38,740 bases of DNA from Phaeoceros laevis (GCA_049999765.1 JBNGIQ010009368.1:76595-115334); one strand, 5' to 3'; shown: positions 20,087 through 30,209, counted from the stretch's first letter. The notes: a model not told the origin generated them from the sequence alone. Program-made: numbers and translations.

Positions 20087-22543
20087 ATGGCTGAATCAAC
20101 AGAGAGAAGGCCCGTGGGTGCCCCCGTCCTGCCTCAACATTGCCCTTTTGTAGTCCAGGATCCGGGGCCCGGTCCTTTTTGTAAGGAGACATTGGATTGG
20201 CAGGATGGTGAGCATCTTGTCCGGCAGACGGTCTCTTGCGTCAAAAGATGCTACATTCCCTGGACGAGGTACCCTGACTTCATTGCTGGTGAAGAGAAGT
20301 CAAGATTCTTCCCCACTAAATTGGTAAGAGCCAATGTTTGGACCAGATCAGGGGTCAGGCAAAGAGCGATTTCATCTACCACTCCTCAACACTACATTAA
20401 GTTTGCCTGTGCTTATGGTTACCGAAAGCAGACTCCTAGGGATTCTGGAGTTTGTGCAGACATCACTAACAAGCCAAAAGTAGGCAAAGGGAGCAGGCGT
20501 TCTAAGATAGCTTGTGGAGAAAGCAAAAAACGGGGGTGCCAGTTTTTGCTGTTTGTAACACAGCTGGAGATGTTTCCAGAGATTGCTGAACTGAGACTGC
20601 ATCAACGGGAGCACGTTGATTCAACAGGAGAGTACTGTCATGGTCTGCTGGCGAGTAATTCAGGTTCAAATTGTTCCCTTGCTCCTTACCTGTCCACAGC
20701 AAAGAAGGAGTGGGTCAAATATAAGTTGCTACGTAAGACTACTGCTTTTCAGATCCTCATAGACCATGAGTCCGAGGTGTTTCTAAGGAAGCATCGTGAT
20801 GTGCAAGCAGTGCTTGAGCGGGATGATTTTTTGCTTCCTAAAGACATAAGAAATTTGCAGGCAGAGTTGGACGCGAGGGTGTGGCGGTTCCATGTGAACG
20901 ATGAGGTAAGTGTCAAGTTATGGATGGATGTCCATAGGGAGGAGGTGTTTTTCCCTTTGGCTGGAGTAGAGCAGTATGCCAAGGATTTCATGTTAGGCAT
21001 CCAAACAGATTTTCAGCTACAGTCAATGTTACGTTGGGGTCACAACTCACTGATTTCTATGGATGCCACATTTGGCACCAATAAATGGAAGTTTCAGCTG
21101 TTCACTCTGTTGGTTTTTGACGATCATTTGAACGGTATCCCTGTTGCTTGGGTGATTACCAGCAAGGCTACGGCAGACGACATTTCACAGTGGTTGGAAT
21201 GCTTATGAGCAAAGATGCTGCTACATAGGCCAGATTGGCAACCAACAGCTTTTCTGGTAGACGATTGTATGGCGGAAATTAATGCCATCAAGGCTGTGTT
21301 TGGAAGTACTGTACTGGTTTTCTTGTGTCTATGGCACGTTCGGAGGGCTTGGCTGCGGCAACTGTTGAAGAAGGTGAAGGCACCCGACACCAGGCATGCA
21401 ATTATGACATCCTTGGGTGAGCTCATGTATATGGACATTGATGACGGGGTAGAGGTGAACCAAGCTTGCGTGGAAAAACTAGATCTTTTTTATGCTACCT
21501 TCCAGGAGTCTGCTACCAGCTTTGTGAAGTATTTTAAAGAGCAGTGGGGTTCTAACATGCTACAATGGATTAAAGCGGTGAGGACAATTCCACATGCCGG
21601 GCAAGACTGCAACTCCTCCATAGAAGCCTATCACAAACATCTGAAGTACAGACGTTTGCTCTCCAAGAAAACCCTTCGAAATCGGCAGTTGGATTGGCTA
21701 CTGCATATTTTGTTTGAAGAGGTTAATAGGCACTTTTGGTATGTAGCCCAGTGTAAGGCAGTGGGCATGCTTCGCAATTCCAAGCAAGAAGACATTGTAC
21801 GGAGTGCTCTCCAGAAAGCATCAGACATCTTAGACAGCGATGTATTCTTACCAACTCCAGATTCTCCAAATCTAGCTTATGTCAACAGTCAGGACAATGG
21901 GAAAGCACATTCATATATGGTGAGTGGTGCTGGAACCCCTTGGGGTTATTGTACATGTAAGCAAGGGATGCGAGGTTTCATGTGCAAACACCAGCTGAAG
22001 GTTATGCTCCTCATGCACAAGGTAGTCCCCACAGAAAAGTTGGTTGTCAGGTATTCCGAAGTTGCAGTTGCTCAGACTGAGTTCCAACATAGCTTTATGC
22101 CTAACACTGAAGAGGACACTTCCATGTGGGAGAATTTCCTTCGACATGATGCTGGCTTGGGAACAAGTAGCCAAGGTGGGACTAGTGTTCCCGTTGTTGA
22201 GCAGGCAGCCGTGTTCACAGTAGATAAATTGGAGACATCTACAAGTTTGGGAGCTATGTGCCAGCAGTTGACACTTGTTTTAGAAAAGTGGCCTTTTCTT
22301 GAGCAACACGCAAAGGGATTATTACAGCAATTGATCAGACAGCTAGAGGGCATGGGAGCAGGAGCTGTAGGGAATAGTATGCTTCCAACTTTACCAGTGC
22401 TTGCTGATCCTAGCAATTTAGACAATAGCTTGAAGCGGAAGCTTGCTTTCTGGGAAAAAAGTAGCACTTGGAAATTGCCATGTAAGAAGAAACAACCCAC
22501 TTTCGTAGAGCTTGTTGGACGAGTGGACACAAATGCTCCTTGA
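20087..22543 (+). pseudogene. MULE transposase with one in-frame TGA
   Basis: One frame runs from the ATG at 20087 to the stop at 22543 (818 codons) and is broken only by TGA at 21206-21208 (codon 374). An N-terminal Cys/His cluster (ACGESKKRGCQF, then LRLHQREH) resembles the WRKY-GCM1/FAR1-type DNA-binding domain of MULEs. The MULE DDE core follows: Asp326 in SMDATFGTNKW, a second Asp at 392/393 in FLVDDCMAEINAI, then CLWHVRRAW, and Glu513 in NSSIEAYHKHLK. A SWIM zinc finger (CTCKQGMRGFMCKHQ, Cys622, Cys624, Cys633, His635) lies at about 620-636. The C-terminal 180 residues are not recognised. The TGA is best explained as a CGA-to-TGA change in a CpG. No intron is needed to read the rest. 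Other copies in the genome may be intact and could supply transposase. Confidence 0.88.
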
Positions 22544-22627
22544 CGTGTTCCATGTAAGAACTGAATTGAGAACCAACTGTGGTTGGCACTTTCTAATTTA
22601 CTTTGAGCAGCCCGTGTCTGTGAGCAC

Positions 22628-23482
22628 TTACAACAGCCTAAACACTGAAATTGCTGCAATAAAAACTAGTATGCCTATCGCAGCAAGACTCTTTGCTGGA
22701 AGGGAAAACAACACTATAGTGACAATCATAGATAGACAACAGCACACTATAAGGGGCACGGCCATAGGCAAAGGCTTGTCTACATGATTGCTCACATGGT
22801 CTTCACAGACTATGCTGTTATCTGTGTCCGCATGAAAAACTGAAATTGTTTGCTTAACAGGCGTCTTTGGACTGTTGTCAGTTGTAGGCAATCTTGACAA
22901 ATTATCGGCTCTGTTGTCTGTCATACCAAGGTCAGGAAACAATTCCTGAATGTACACTGCATCAGCCCTTAGAATAATGATGCTGGAAGGGTGTCGCCTT
23001 GATGCCTTCTTGATGGAGAAGAGACAGATGAAGCTCTTGTGAAGCAGCCGATCCAGGACTTGAGTACCTTCTCCTCGTAATTCCTTCAAGCTAAACTCTT
23101 CAGGCGTAAGCCTAACAAAATCTCTACCAGCAGTGAATGCCGTAGCCCATGCCTCACAAGTGGAGTCAGCAAGGAGGAGCCGAAGACGGTATTGCATTTG
23201 CCCATTCACAACAGCCTTACATTTTTTACACCACCCTTTGGGTGAGATACTTGTGAAACATTTGACACAACCTCTATAGACATGTGAGCCTGCATCGTAA
23301 TCCTGTACAGTCACGCGCAGAGGCACAAAGCTGAGCTGGGCAGGCTCGTCCTCCTCCAACTGAGCGACCACCATGTTCGGGTCGAGCTTCATTCTGCAAG
23401 TTCTGACCACGCTCACACCTTTTGGGTCTTGTGACGGGCTCCTCACCTGCGTAGAGCTAAGGTAAACCCTAATCCTATGCAC
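22628..23482 (-). CDS. RPA1-like zinc-ribbon/OB-fold protein with C-terminal membrane segments, MULE-borne
   Basis: This is an intact 284-codon frame, convergent with the transposase (84 bp between stop codons). Residues 72-88 form a zinc ribbon (Cys72, Cys75, Cys85, Cys88; CVKCFTSISPKGWCKKC). It leads into an OB-fold-like stretch with YRLRLLLADSTCEAWATAF, the pattern of the C-terminal DNA-binding domain of replication protein A large subunit, continuing to about residue 185. Residues 241-260 and 264-282 are two strongly hydrophobic segments just before the stop, which is odd for a single-stranded DNA-binding protein. The first Met may be the one at residue 31 (MKLDPN); the upstream 30 codons are less convincing. 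Known RPA-like cargo occurs in plant Helitrons; in a MULE I know of none. It may help transposition or be a captured host or Helitron gene. It has no stops while its partner has one. Confidence 0.6.
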   Translation of the reverse strand: MHRIRVYLSSTQVRSPSQDPKGVSVVRTCRMKLDPNMVVAQLEEDEPAQLSFVPLRVTVQDYDAGSHVYRGCVKCFTSISPKGWCKKCKAVVNGQMQYRLRLLLADSTCEAWATAFTAGRDFVRLTPEEFSLKELRGEGTQVLDRLLHKSFICLFSIKKASRRHPSSIIILRADAVYIQELFPDLGMTDNRADNLSRLPTTDNSPKTPVKQTISVFHADTDNSIVCEDHVSNHVDKPLPMAVPLIVCCCLSMIVTIVLFSLPAKSLAAIGILVFIAAISVFRLL

Positions 23483-23521
23483 CGCTCCTCAATGTGGTCG
23501 TCCTCCGCCAGGCCAGGCCAG

Positions 23522-23649
23522 GCGCTAATGGTCACTATGCTTGAAGACTGGCTTCGCGATCGCGCGCGACCACGAGACTTGCAGCTTTGCACCCTTATTG
23601 AAACGCAGGCGCTAAGCGGGGTTAATCAAACGCGACCATTAGCCCCTGG
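23522..23649. repeat. Fold-back structure forming the MULE right end
   Basis: The plus strand has GGCGCTAATGGTCACTATGCT at 23522-23541 and ends in GACCATTAGCCCCTGG at 23634-23649, so the right end carries its own inverted repeat with a loop of about 92 bp. The inner copy has the same orientation as the left end of the whole element and shares its ACTATGCT continuation. Confidence 0.75.
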
Positions 23650-25465
23650 CTCAAACCCCTTCGTCCTCCGAGTCGGAGGCCGAGGGGCTGTAGTCCCGTG
23701 CTGCCGCCACCTGGCCACAAAGGCGCCTGTAGTCCGCCACCAACCTGAGACCTTGCGCCAAGGAGTGAGGCACCGCACGGCCATAGGCGTGTCGCCTCTC
23801 AACCTCATGCTCCAGTTTTGTGATCAGGCGCACCAGGGAGCGAGAGGGGCGCTCCCCCTCAACGCGAGCATCCAGCCCACTGTGAGAGAGCAGCGGCAAG
23901 CTGCCAGCCAAGGACATCATACTGCCAGCCGTGGGCAGCCTGGGAAGCGCCGGCAGCAGCTTGGGGCGCTGGTTGGAAGGTTTCTTGGTCATCTTGGCGA
24001 GCGCGCAGAGCAGCAGACAGGCGTCGAGGTTGCTGGGAGCGAAGGGCCTGAATCCACCACCAGGGAGCACCGCCAGGCCTCCAATCTTGAATAGGGCCAG
24101 GGAGGCGACTTCTTGGCTTCCCTGCAGGCACAGGCCCGTGCAATCGCCTGCTGGCCCAGCAACGGCCCTGGGACTGGCCACGGCCAGCTGACAGCGGCGC
24201 AGGGACCGGCCCGGGGGTCTGAGCAGCGCCATCGCCACAGCAGCTGGGGGCGAAACAGTTTGCTGGGTCTGGTCATGGCGCTGCCCACAGTGACGCCCGC
24301 CCGGCCCTGGGGACCCGCCGTGATGCCACCCTCCGCAGGCGCAAGGGGTGCGCCAAGCAAGGCCGCCAGGCGCGCCTGAGGCCGCAGCATCAGGGCAGGG
24401 GGAGGGGGGGGAGCAGCACTGGAGGGAGCTGGCATGGCAGCGCACAGCAGCGCGCCAGCCAGCATTGTCACCACCATCGCCGTGCCCGCGAGGAAGGAGA
24501 GGCCAGTGCTCGTTGCACCCGGCGGCTCCTCGCAGCCAGGCATGGGATAGGCACAAGGCCCGGGAGACGAGTCCAGACCGCCATCCCTGCGTCCTTTCCA
24601 GGACCCTTACCTGCGCAGCCCGGCTACGGCAACGCAGCCCTGAATCCGAACCAGAGCCCGGGTCATCTCCATAGATTGGCCGCGTGCTGCCCCCAGCGCG
24701 CTTCGTGTGGCGGAGGCCCTTGGGAGCCGCGCTGCCCTTGGCCAGAAACTTGGCAGAGATGGACTCACAAGCATCGCCTGTCACAGCAGACACCCTGGCA
24801 ACCTCGCAGACGCTGGAAGAATCCGCCTTGTTGGTGGTGGCCGGGGGCACGCAGCACAACAGCAGGGGCGCGCAGGCGCCGAGGAGCCCATCCTCCGACC
24901 CGGGCCTGGCCACAGCCACCAAAAAGCAAGCCCGGCGCCGGCGCCAAAAGCGTCGCAACGCCATCAACCCCAGCGAGGCAGCGCGCGCACCAGGCCGAAG
25001 CCGCGCCACCGCCCGACAATCCAGCCCCACGAGTCCCAGCAGCCACGCAGTCTTCCAGAAATTCAGAGCCGCGGGCGGCTGCAACCAAGGAGCAGCCCGA
25101 ATTTCGAACATAGCAGCCATGCACAATCGCTTCATGAGGCGTAGGATCACAGTCCCCTCTAGCATAGAGTGGACCGGCGCACCCCAGAGCCCCTGCGGCC
25201 TGCAAAGATCGAGAGACTCGATGCCAATCCCACCCCAGGCCACAGCCAGCCACCTGCGGGCTTGGTGCCACAGCTAAACCCAGCACAGCAATGACTCCTC
25301 CATAGTAGGAGGTAGAGCAGGGCCTGGCCTCCCCCTCGTAGCCTGGCAGCGCAGGAAGACCATTAGGACTGCCCTACTGGTGGCGGCAGGGCGCGCCCCC
25401 ACAGCTAAGGGCGGGGCTAGCCCGGGCCTACCCGCCACGCCAAAGCTAAGCACCTGGTAGACCAT
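23650..25465 (-). pseudogene. LINE third ORF, N-terminal part (unknown protein)
   Basis: The minus-strand frame starts with ATG at 25465, overlapping the ORF2 stop (25448-25446) by 20 nt. It is open to 23654 apart from one TAG at 25276-25274 (a CAG position by inference). At its end the MULE inserts: the last codons before it run into a TGA made at the junction (23653-23651). The protein is rich in Ala, Gly, Pro, Arg and Cys in the middle, as expected for very GC-rich DNA. The last 120 codons look well folded, with KLEHEVERRHAYGRAVPHSL and an acidic PSASDSEDEG tail. No known domain is recognised. Together with 19759-18766 it would encode about 930 residues. Long frames also exist on the plus strand here (24684-25277), so the middle part is less certain than the ends. 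Confidence 0.45.
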
Positions 25466-27368
25466 CCCCTGGAGTGTCGATCCTGCCTACCCGGGCCATG
25501 TTGAGAGTGGCTGGAGCAGGTGGGCTCAAAGCCAACTCTTCAACGGGCTGCGAAGCAGCCTGGACACCCTCGAGGATCGGGTTTTCAAGAGTAGGCGGGC
25601 AGAACCTCTCGACAGCCCCCCTGAAAGACTCCGGAAGCTTGTAGTTCCAGACTAGTTCGTCATGCTCCCCGATAGACGCCATCTCCAGATCCAAGAGGGC
25701 CGGGTCCGGGAGCCGGGGGAACCCTTTTTTGCGCAGCGCCCCCCCCCCCCTTCCACTTCGCCCTGGAGGCCTGGATTGGCCGGTACCAAGCCTTGTGAGC
25801 ATTCTGGAGGGCGCTGCTCCCAGGGTTAGACCCGAAAGCAAAAGTCGACCATTCCACCCAAAGTTCATAAAGTAACCAAGCCCTCCACTGCTGCCACCAC
25901 AGATCCTAGCAGAGCTCCTGCTCGTCCCTTCGCTCAGAGAGCTGCAAAATCAGGAACTGCGGGGAGAGGGTGAGCAACTTGCCCAACTTGGCAGCCAGGA
26001 ACTCCCGCATGGCCGCCCAAATCGGCGCTGCAGTAACACACTCACATAACACATGCCACAGGGTGTTGGGTGAGACATTCCTGCACTTCGTGCAAAGGGC
26101 AAGGCCCAACTCCCCTAGCCAAAGTTCCTTCCGCTCCATTGTAGGCATGGCCTGATGCACTAGCAGGTCTTAAGCTTGGGAGCAATGGCCGAGCGCCACA
26201 CCAGTTTAACCGCAAGTCTGGCTTGGGGCTCTGTCACACCCCAGCGCACCTGGATGGCCTGCAAGGCCGTTCCCGCCTGCACAAGGCACTGGCACTTATA
26301 CCAGTCTGCCACGGAGGAATTAAGCATGTGCCGTGCGTCCCCTCCTCCCACCGGCTGCCAGCGCCACATAGAAAAGTTGAGTTTGGCTTCCTTAACCGGA
26401 CGCCCCTCCTACCACCACCATTTCTCCTCCAGCACCTCTTGATTCAGCTTAGGGATGGGCTTGTCCTCCCCTAGAAGCCACTTCCCTTTGCCAGACCTGC
26501 AATGTAGTGACGCCAATGGTAGCTCCAACAGCTCCGCCGGAAGCAGGCGGGCATCAGTGGAGCTCCTGAACAGCCGACCGCAATCCGATCCCTGTGCAGA
26601 CTCATACTCGTCGCCCTGGGCATGGGAATCGCGAACCTGAATTATTTGTATCACAGAGTCATAAATGGCATGGCCGTCCCGAATCCACAAATCAACAGCC
26701 CAGCCCCCCGGTTTAAGGGACTTGGGAGTGGCCAGAGCTGCGACATTAGCGGGCAGAAGAGATAGAGACAGGTGTTGACACACCAGCTTGGCCAAGACCG
26801 GGGGCATCCCTCCCGCCGCCAATTCGGACTCGGTTTGCCACCGCTAGGCCTCCAATTGCCAGAAGGAGAAAAGTGTCCACGCTTCCAGGGAAGACAAAGC
26901 AGAGATGGTATTGGGCTTGTCGAAAAAAGCTTCCCCCTGGGCTGACCACACACCTTCCACCCCGTAGCAGGGGAGGGAGAGGACCTCATCCCGATTCTCC
27001 GGCTCCCGAAGGTAGAGAAATTGGCGGATCAGTTTCCAGCCCTGCCAGACCCCCCTCCAGAACCTGGAGGCCTGACTGATGCCCGGGAGGGTGGGGTTTT
27101 CGCTCAAGACCCACAGCCAATCCCCCGCAGCCCCTGGAGCAGCCCTGGTTGCCGCGAGCCGGTGACGGAGCAGCGCCTTCCACGGTTCACAGCCAGGAGC
27201 CAAAGTTTTCAACACCCACTGGCCATGCATGGCCCGAGCCTTTATCTGAGGGTCGATGATGCCCAGGCCGCCTTCCTGTTTTGGCTGAATAACTTTTTTC
27301 CAACCCACATGAGCCGCTCGACTGCTGCCATCGCTAGTCTTTCCCCACAGAAAACACCGGATAATCCC
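25446..27368 (-). pseudogene. LINE ORF2 C-terminal region with zf-RVT
   Basis: This continues the RT frame after the TAG at 27371-27369. The thumb-like WKKVIQPKQEGGLGI and the IKARAMHGQWVLK motif are typical of plant L1 ORF2 downstream of RT. Stops follow at about 26846 and 26411 (both TAG, same frame). At 26160 the frame shifts, and the zinc-finger region appears: KELWLGELGLALCTKC, then SPNTLWHVLCECVTAAPIW (CxxC...HxxxxC, the zf-RVT pattern). A TAG at 25908-25906 and a second frameshift at a run of 12 C (25739-25750) precede the last segment, which ends at 25446. Apart from these breaks the order and spacing match a complete L1 ORF2 end. Confidence 0.82.
25739..25750. repeat. Run of 12 C at a frame break
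   Basis: A homopolymer of 12 C inside the LINE ORF2. The reading frame changes here (from the zf-RVT frame to the terminal ORF2 segment). It may be a real slippage mutation or a sequencing or assembly length error. Confidence 0.7.
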
Positions 27369-28556
27369 CTAGATCTCTTTGTATACTTTGGCCGTAGGGA
27401 CCCAAATGGCCAGGAAATACCGCAGCTGGCCCAACAAGATTGCGTTGACGATGGTGACCCTGGCAGCTAAGGAGTGGAACGGGGACTGAGCCTGTTGACA
27501 TTTCTTCCGCAGTTTGGAGACCAACTGCGCCCCCACCCCCAAATCCTCAACTCCCACCGTTTGCTCCACCCCTAAGTACTTCTCCTTGTCATTGGCTTGG
27601 AGCACCTGAACACCAGCCAATAGCCCCGGGAGCTGGATTAACAGGAGGAGGCTGCAAACCGCCTTCGTCTTCTCCCAGTTGACCAACATACCAGAAATGT
27701 CGCCGTACGTGGACGTCACATGGGCACAAGCATCCAGGGACTTGACACTAGTAGTCGAGATCAGCTGGCTATCATCCGCAAAGGCCGAGACCTTCAGCAC
27801 TTCACCGTTGGGAAGTGTGAGCCCTTCGATGTCAGGATTTGACTTCACAAGCTGGATGAAGATGTCCGCAAGGAGAACAAACAGGTACGGGGCTAGGGGG
27901 CAGCCCTGGCGCACAGAGCGCTCCAAGGGGATAGCTTCCGTAAGGCCACCGTTCACTGCTATCCTGCTACTGGCATCAGTGCAGAGGATCTGGATCCAGC
28001 GCCGGAAGTTGGGCCCAAACCCTAGCGCATCCGAGCCAGCTTGCATGAAATGCCATTCCACCCGATCATAGGCTTTCGAGAAGTCCAGTTGAAGGAAGGT
28101 GACGTGTCTGGCCTCCGAAAAGGCATGCCACTTAGCCTCCCTATAGAGCACCAAATTGTCCATGATCGAGCGGCCTTGAACAAACCCCCTCTGCTCCTGC
28201 TTGAGCCATTCGTCCATGTATGGCTGGATCCTCCTAGCAAGGGATTTAGCAATCAACCTGTAGACAGTGGTTAGCAGGGAAATGAGTCTCCACTGTCCCA
28301 GCTGCCGCAGGTCCCCTGCTTTGGGGCAAAGACAAATGAGACCTTCATTGAAGAAGCTGCCCAGGGAGCCCTGTTGCCACACCTCCGCCATAGCCGCAAT
28401 GACTAGGGACTTGATATCCAGCCAGAATAGAACATAGAACTCTTTGGAAAAACCATCGTGACCGGGGCTTTTTCCAGAGGGTAGAACCTTGAGAGCCTGC
28501 TGCAACTCAGCCTCCATGAGAGATAGTTCCAAAATGTCCCGCTGGCGTACAGTCAC
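27369..28556 (-). pseudogene. LINE reverse transcriptase
   Basis: This 395-codon open stretch contains the whole non-LTR RT core in order: LPSGKSPGHDGFSKEF (RT block 1), EGLICLCPKAGD, WRLISLLTTVYRLIAKSLA (block 2-3), EQRGFVQGRSIMDN, the first catalytic Asp in LQLDFSKAYDRVEW, VRQGCPLAPYLFVL, and the AFADD active-site box followed by SQL. The C-terminal EKYLGVEQTVG segment is the family's block 7 region. In retrotransposition this domain copies the element RNA at the nicked target. The frame upstream is shared with the endonuclease but interrupted by TAG (28601-28599) and TGA (28730-28728); downstream it meets TAG at 27371. The RT itself has no stop or frameshift. Assigned to the L1 clade by ORF layout and motifs; not tested by phylogeny. 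Confidence 0.93.
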
Positions 28557-29444
28557 CTTCTTACGGATTTGGGGCAGAACCGCCGCCCATTTCCCTGCCT
28601 AGCTGGCGGTCCTACCCAGCGAACTGAACAGCTTGCGGTACGCACTGGACACCAGCTCCTCAAGGTCCCCTTGGGCTGTGCGGAGGACCTGGTTTAGATC
28701 GAACAGATTCTCAATGGTGCCCTTACGTCAACGTTCTTGCAGTTTTTGGAAGAAGAAGGCTAAAGGTCTATCCCCATCGGCCTCCCACTTAAGGCCTGCC
28801 CTAATTTGGTGTCCACGCAAAGCATAATCCTCAATGGCCTCTAGTTTCCTAGAGGTGGCTTCGATGTCATGCATCAAGGCAGCCTGCTCCGAGTCGGGGT
28901 GAGAGGGGACCATCAGGAGCAACCCCTGCAGCTGAGCCCGAAGCTCCAATTCCCGCTGGCGCCGCTCCTTCTTCGCCTGCACGCCTAGCTGGCGCATGAA
29001 TTGCCTGACCTCGACCATAGCACCCTCTAGTCTCCTCAACGCAGAGGGTTCTGTAGAGGAGGCCCAAGAGCGGAGGATGTCCTTGACCCCAGCTTGGCCC
29101 ACCTCCGACTTGGCAAGCAAAAGGTTGAGGCGGAAAAAGTTTGACTGCGTAGCCTTAGGAGGCTGTTCACTGGATAGTGCCAGGTCCATGCGAAGAGGAA
29201 AGTGATCTGATTTAAATGTCCCTCCCACAGCCTCCAACTGCTGCACCCGCTGGACCCAGGGCAAGGGCACATAAAACCTATCCAACCGCTGCCAAATGGG
29301 GCAAACAGTCTGCTTGTTACGCCAAGTGTAGGCTAGAGAGGAGCCAAGAACAGCTTGCGGCTTGAGGGTCCATGGGTCACCAGCCCCCAAATGCATATCG
29401 CGGAGCTCCCTCCACGCTTCTTGTTCATTGTGAACAAAGCGGTG
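28557..29444 (-). pseudogene. LINE endonuclease C-terminal part and EN-RT linker
   Basis: This has the same frame as the RT. In order: FVHNEQEAWRELRDMHLGAG, LAYTWRNKQ, RLDRFYVPLPWVQ, then the SDHFPLRM motif that ends apurinic-endonuclease-like (EEP) domains, where the His is catalytic. A helical, charged linker follows (about 29190-28730), with two stops (TGA 28730-28728 and TAG 28601-28599) before the RT opens. The N-terminal half of the endonuclease is cut off by copia A at 29444; its next 47 bp are found at 36339-36385. The EEP domain nicks target DNA for target-primed reverse transcription. Confidence 0.88.
29440..29444. repeat. Target site duplication of copia A (left)
   Basis: CGGTG, repeated exactly at 36339-36343 directly after the right LTR. 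Five bp is the usual length for copia elements. Confidence 0.85.
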
Positions 29445-29706
29445 TATAGGAGAAATAGGGTAAGGGCACGGTTCGTTGTTAATATAGTAATACATGCCGC
29501 AACTTATAGTTAGCTTTCGTTTAGTTAATATTGGTTAAGAGTGGTTAGACGGTTATGACAGTTATTTGTCATGTGAACTAGAAAGGTCGTTCACGCGACC
29601 AGAACATACACACAACTCATGCGACACCTGCCTTGATGGTTTTACACACTTGCGTAGCATTCATCTGTTCATTGCCATGACCAATTGATCTACGCACGTT
29701 TAAACA
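29445..29706 (+). repeat. Copia A 5' LTR
   Basis: This starts TATAGGAGAAATAGGG and ends GTTTAAACA. Its start is fixed by the TSD on the left and by the purine tract before the right LTR, giving TA...CA ends instead of the usual TG...CA. Confidence 0.88.
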
Positions 29707-29719
29707 TGGTATCAGAGCC
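29707..29719 (+). promoter_or_regulatory. Copia A primer-binding site
   Basis: TGGTATCAGAGCC starts directly after the LTR; its first 12 nt complement the 3' end of initiator tRNA-Met, as in most plant copia elements. Confidence 0.9.
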
Positions 29720-30209
29720 TTAAATAATGGCTGCTGGACCTGGATGGACACAACGACTGCGATTGGGCGCCTTGCCTGTCTCATGTCTCTCATGAATCCG
29801 GATATGGCCCATGTTCTTGCACACAATCACGCACAAGGAGATCCATTAGTTTGGGAACGCTTATACGCATTCTTGCTGTGTCAAGAAGATGGCAGCAACC
29901 GTCAAACGCGTACCTTTCCCATGAGAAGGAGAATCCAGTTGGCGTGGAGGCGCAGTTCACGATCCTGACCTGTACAAAAAATTTGCAGATGAAGTGTTAG
30001 CCCTGCACCACAATTCAATCTGCATTGGCGAGTATGGCCGGAGTACCTGTTGATTTGAGGCGCCCCGCCTCGACGTGATGCGAAATGGCGCACCGGTTCA
30101 GATCTGCCCGAAATTACCTTGAAGGAAGAGGAGCTCATGGTGGCATACCTGCAGACAAGGACGGCAGTGCCAGTCCCGTGAATCTATAGGACTACGATCA
30201 CCACGCATC
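29720..30209 (+). other. Copia A leader
   Basis: Non-coding or heavily decayed part between the PBS and the first coherent frame. Short ORFs only; no domain recognised. Confidence 0.5.

Larger units (their letters stand above)
19760..23649. mobile_element. Mutator-like element (MULE) with transposase and RPA-like gene
   Basis: The 3,890-bp element ends in exact 16-bp inverted repeats (CCAGGGGCTAATGGTC at 19760 and its reverse complement ending at 23649). Further inside, the two ends share more inverted similarity: a GGGTGCAAAG(C/T)(C/T)GCAAGTC block, a GCGCGATCGCGA block and a 27-bp TTAGCGCCTGCGTTT unit, four copies at the left and one at the right. The flanks show an imperfect target duplication: GCAAAACC (19752-19759) and CTCAAACC (23650-23657), 5 of 8 bases equal. 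Inside are a plus-strand MULE transposase and a convergent minus-strand RPA-like gene. It was inserted into the third ORF of the LINE. Confidence 0.85.

Noticed and set aside
21206-21208. TGA in the MULE transposase as selenocysteine or programmed read-through
   Set aside because: Land plants lack the selenocysteine system, there is no read-through context, and a single CpG transition from CGA explains it. Many nearby elements show the same type of stop.
22072-22659. 195-codon minus-strand frame over the transposase 3' end
   Set aside because: Antisense shadow of the transposase C-terminus; Ser/Cys-rich, no domain, overlapping the end of the RPA-like gene in another frame.
24113-25144. Several long plus-strand frames as real genes
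   Set aside because: They overlap each other in different frames in GC-rich DNA, lack any domain, and lie antisense to the LINE. Only the possibility at 24684-25277 is kept as a low-interest note.
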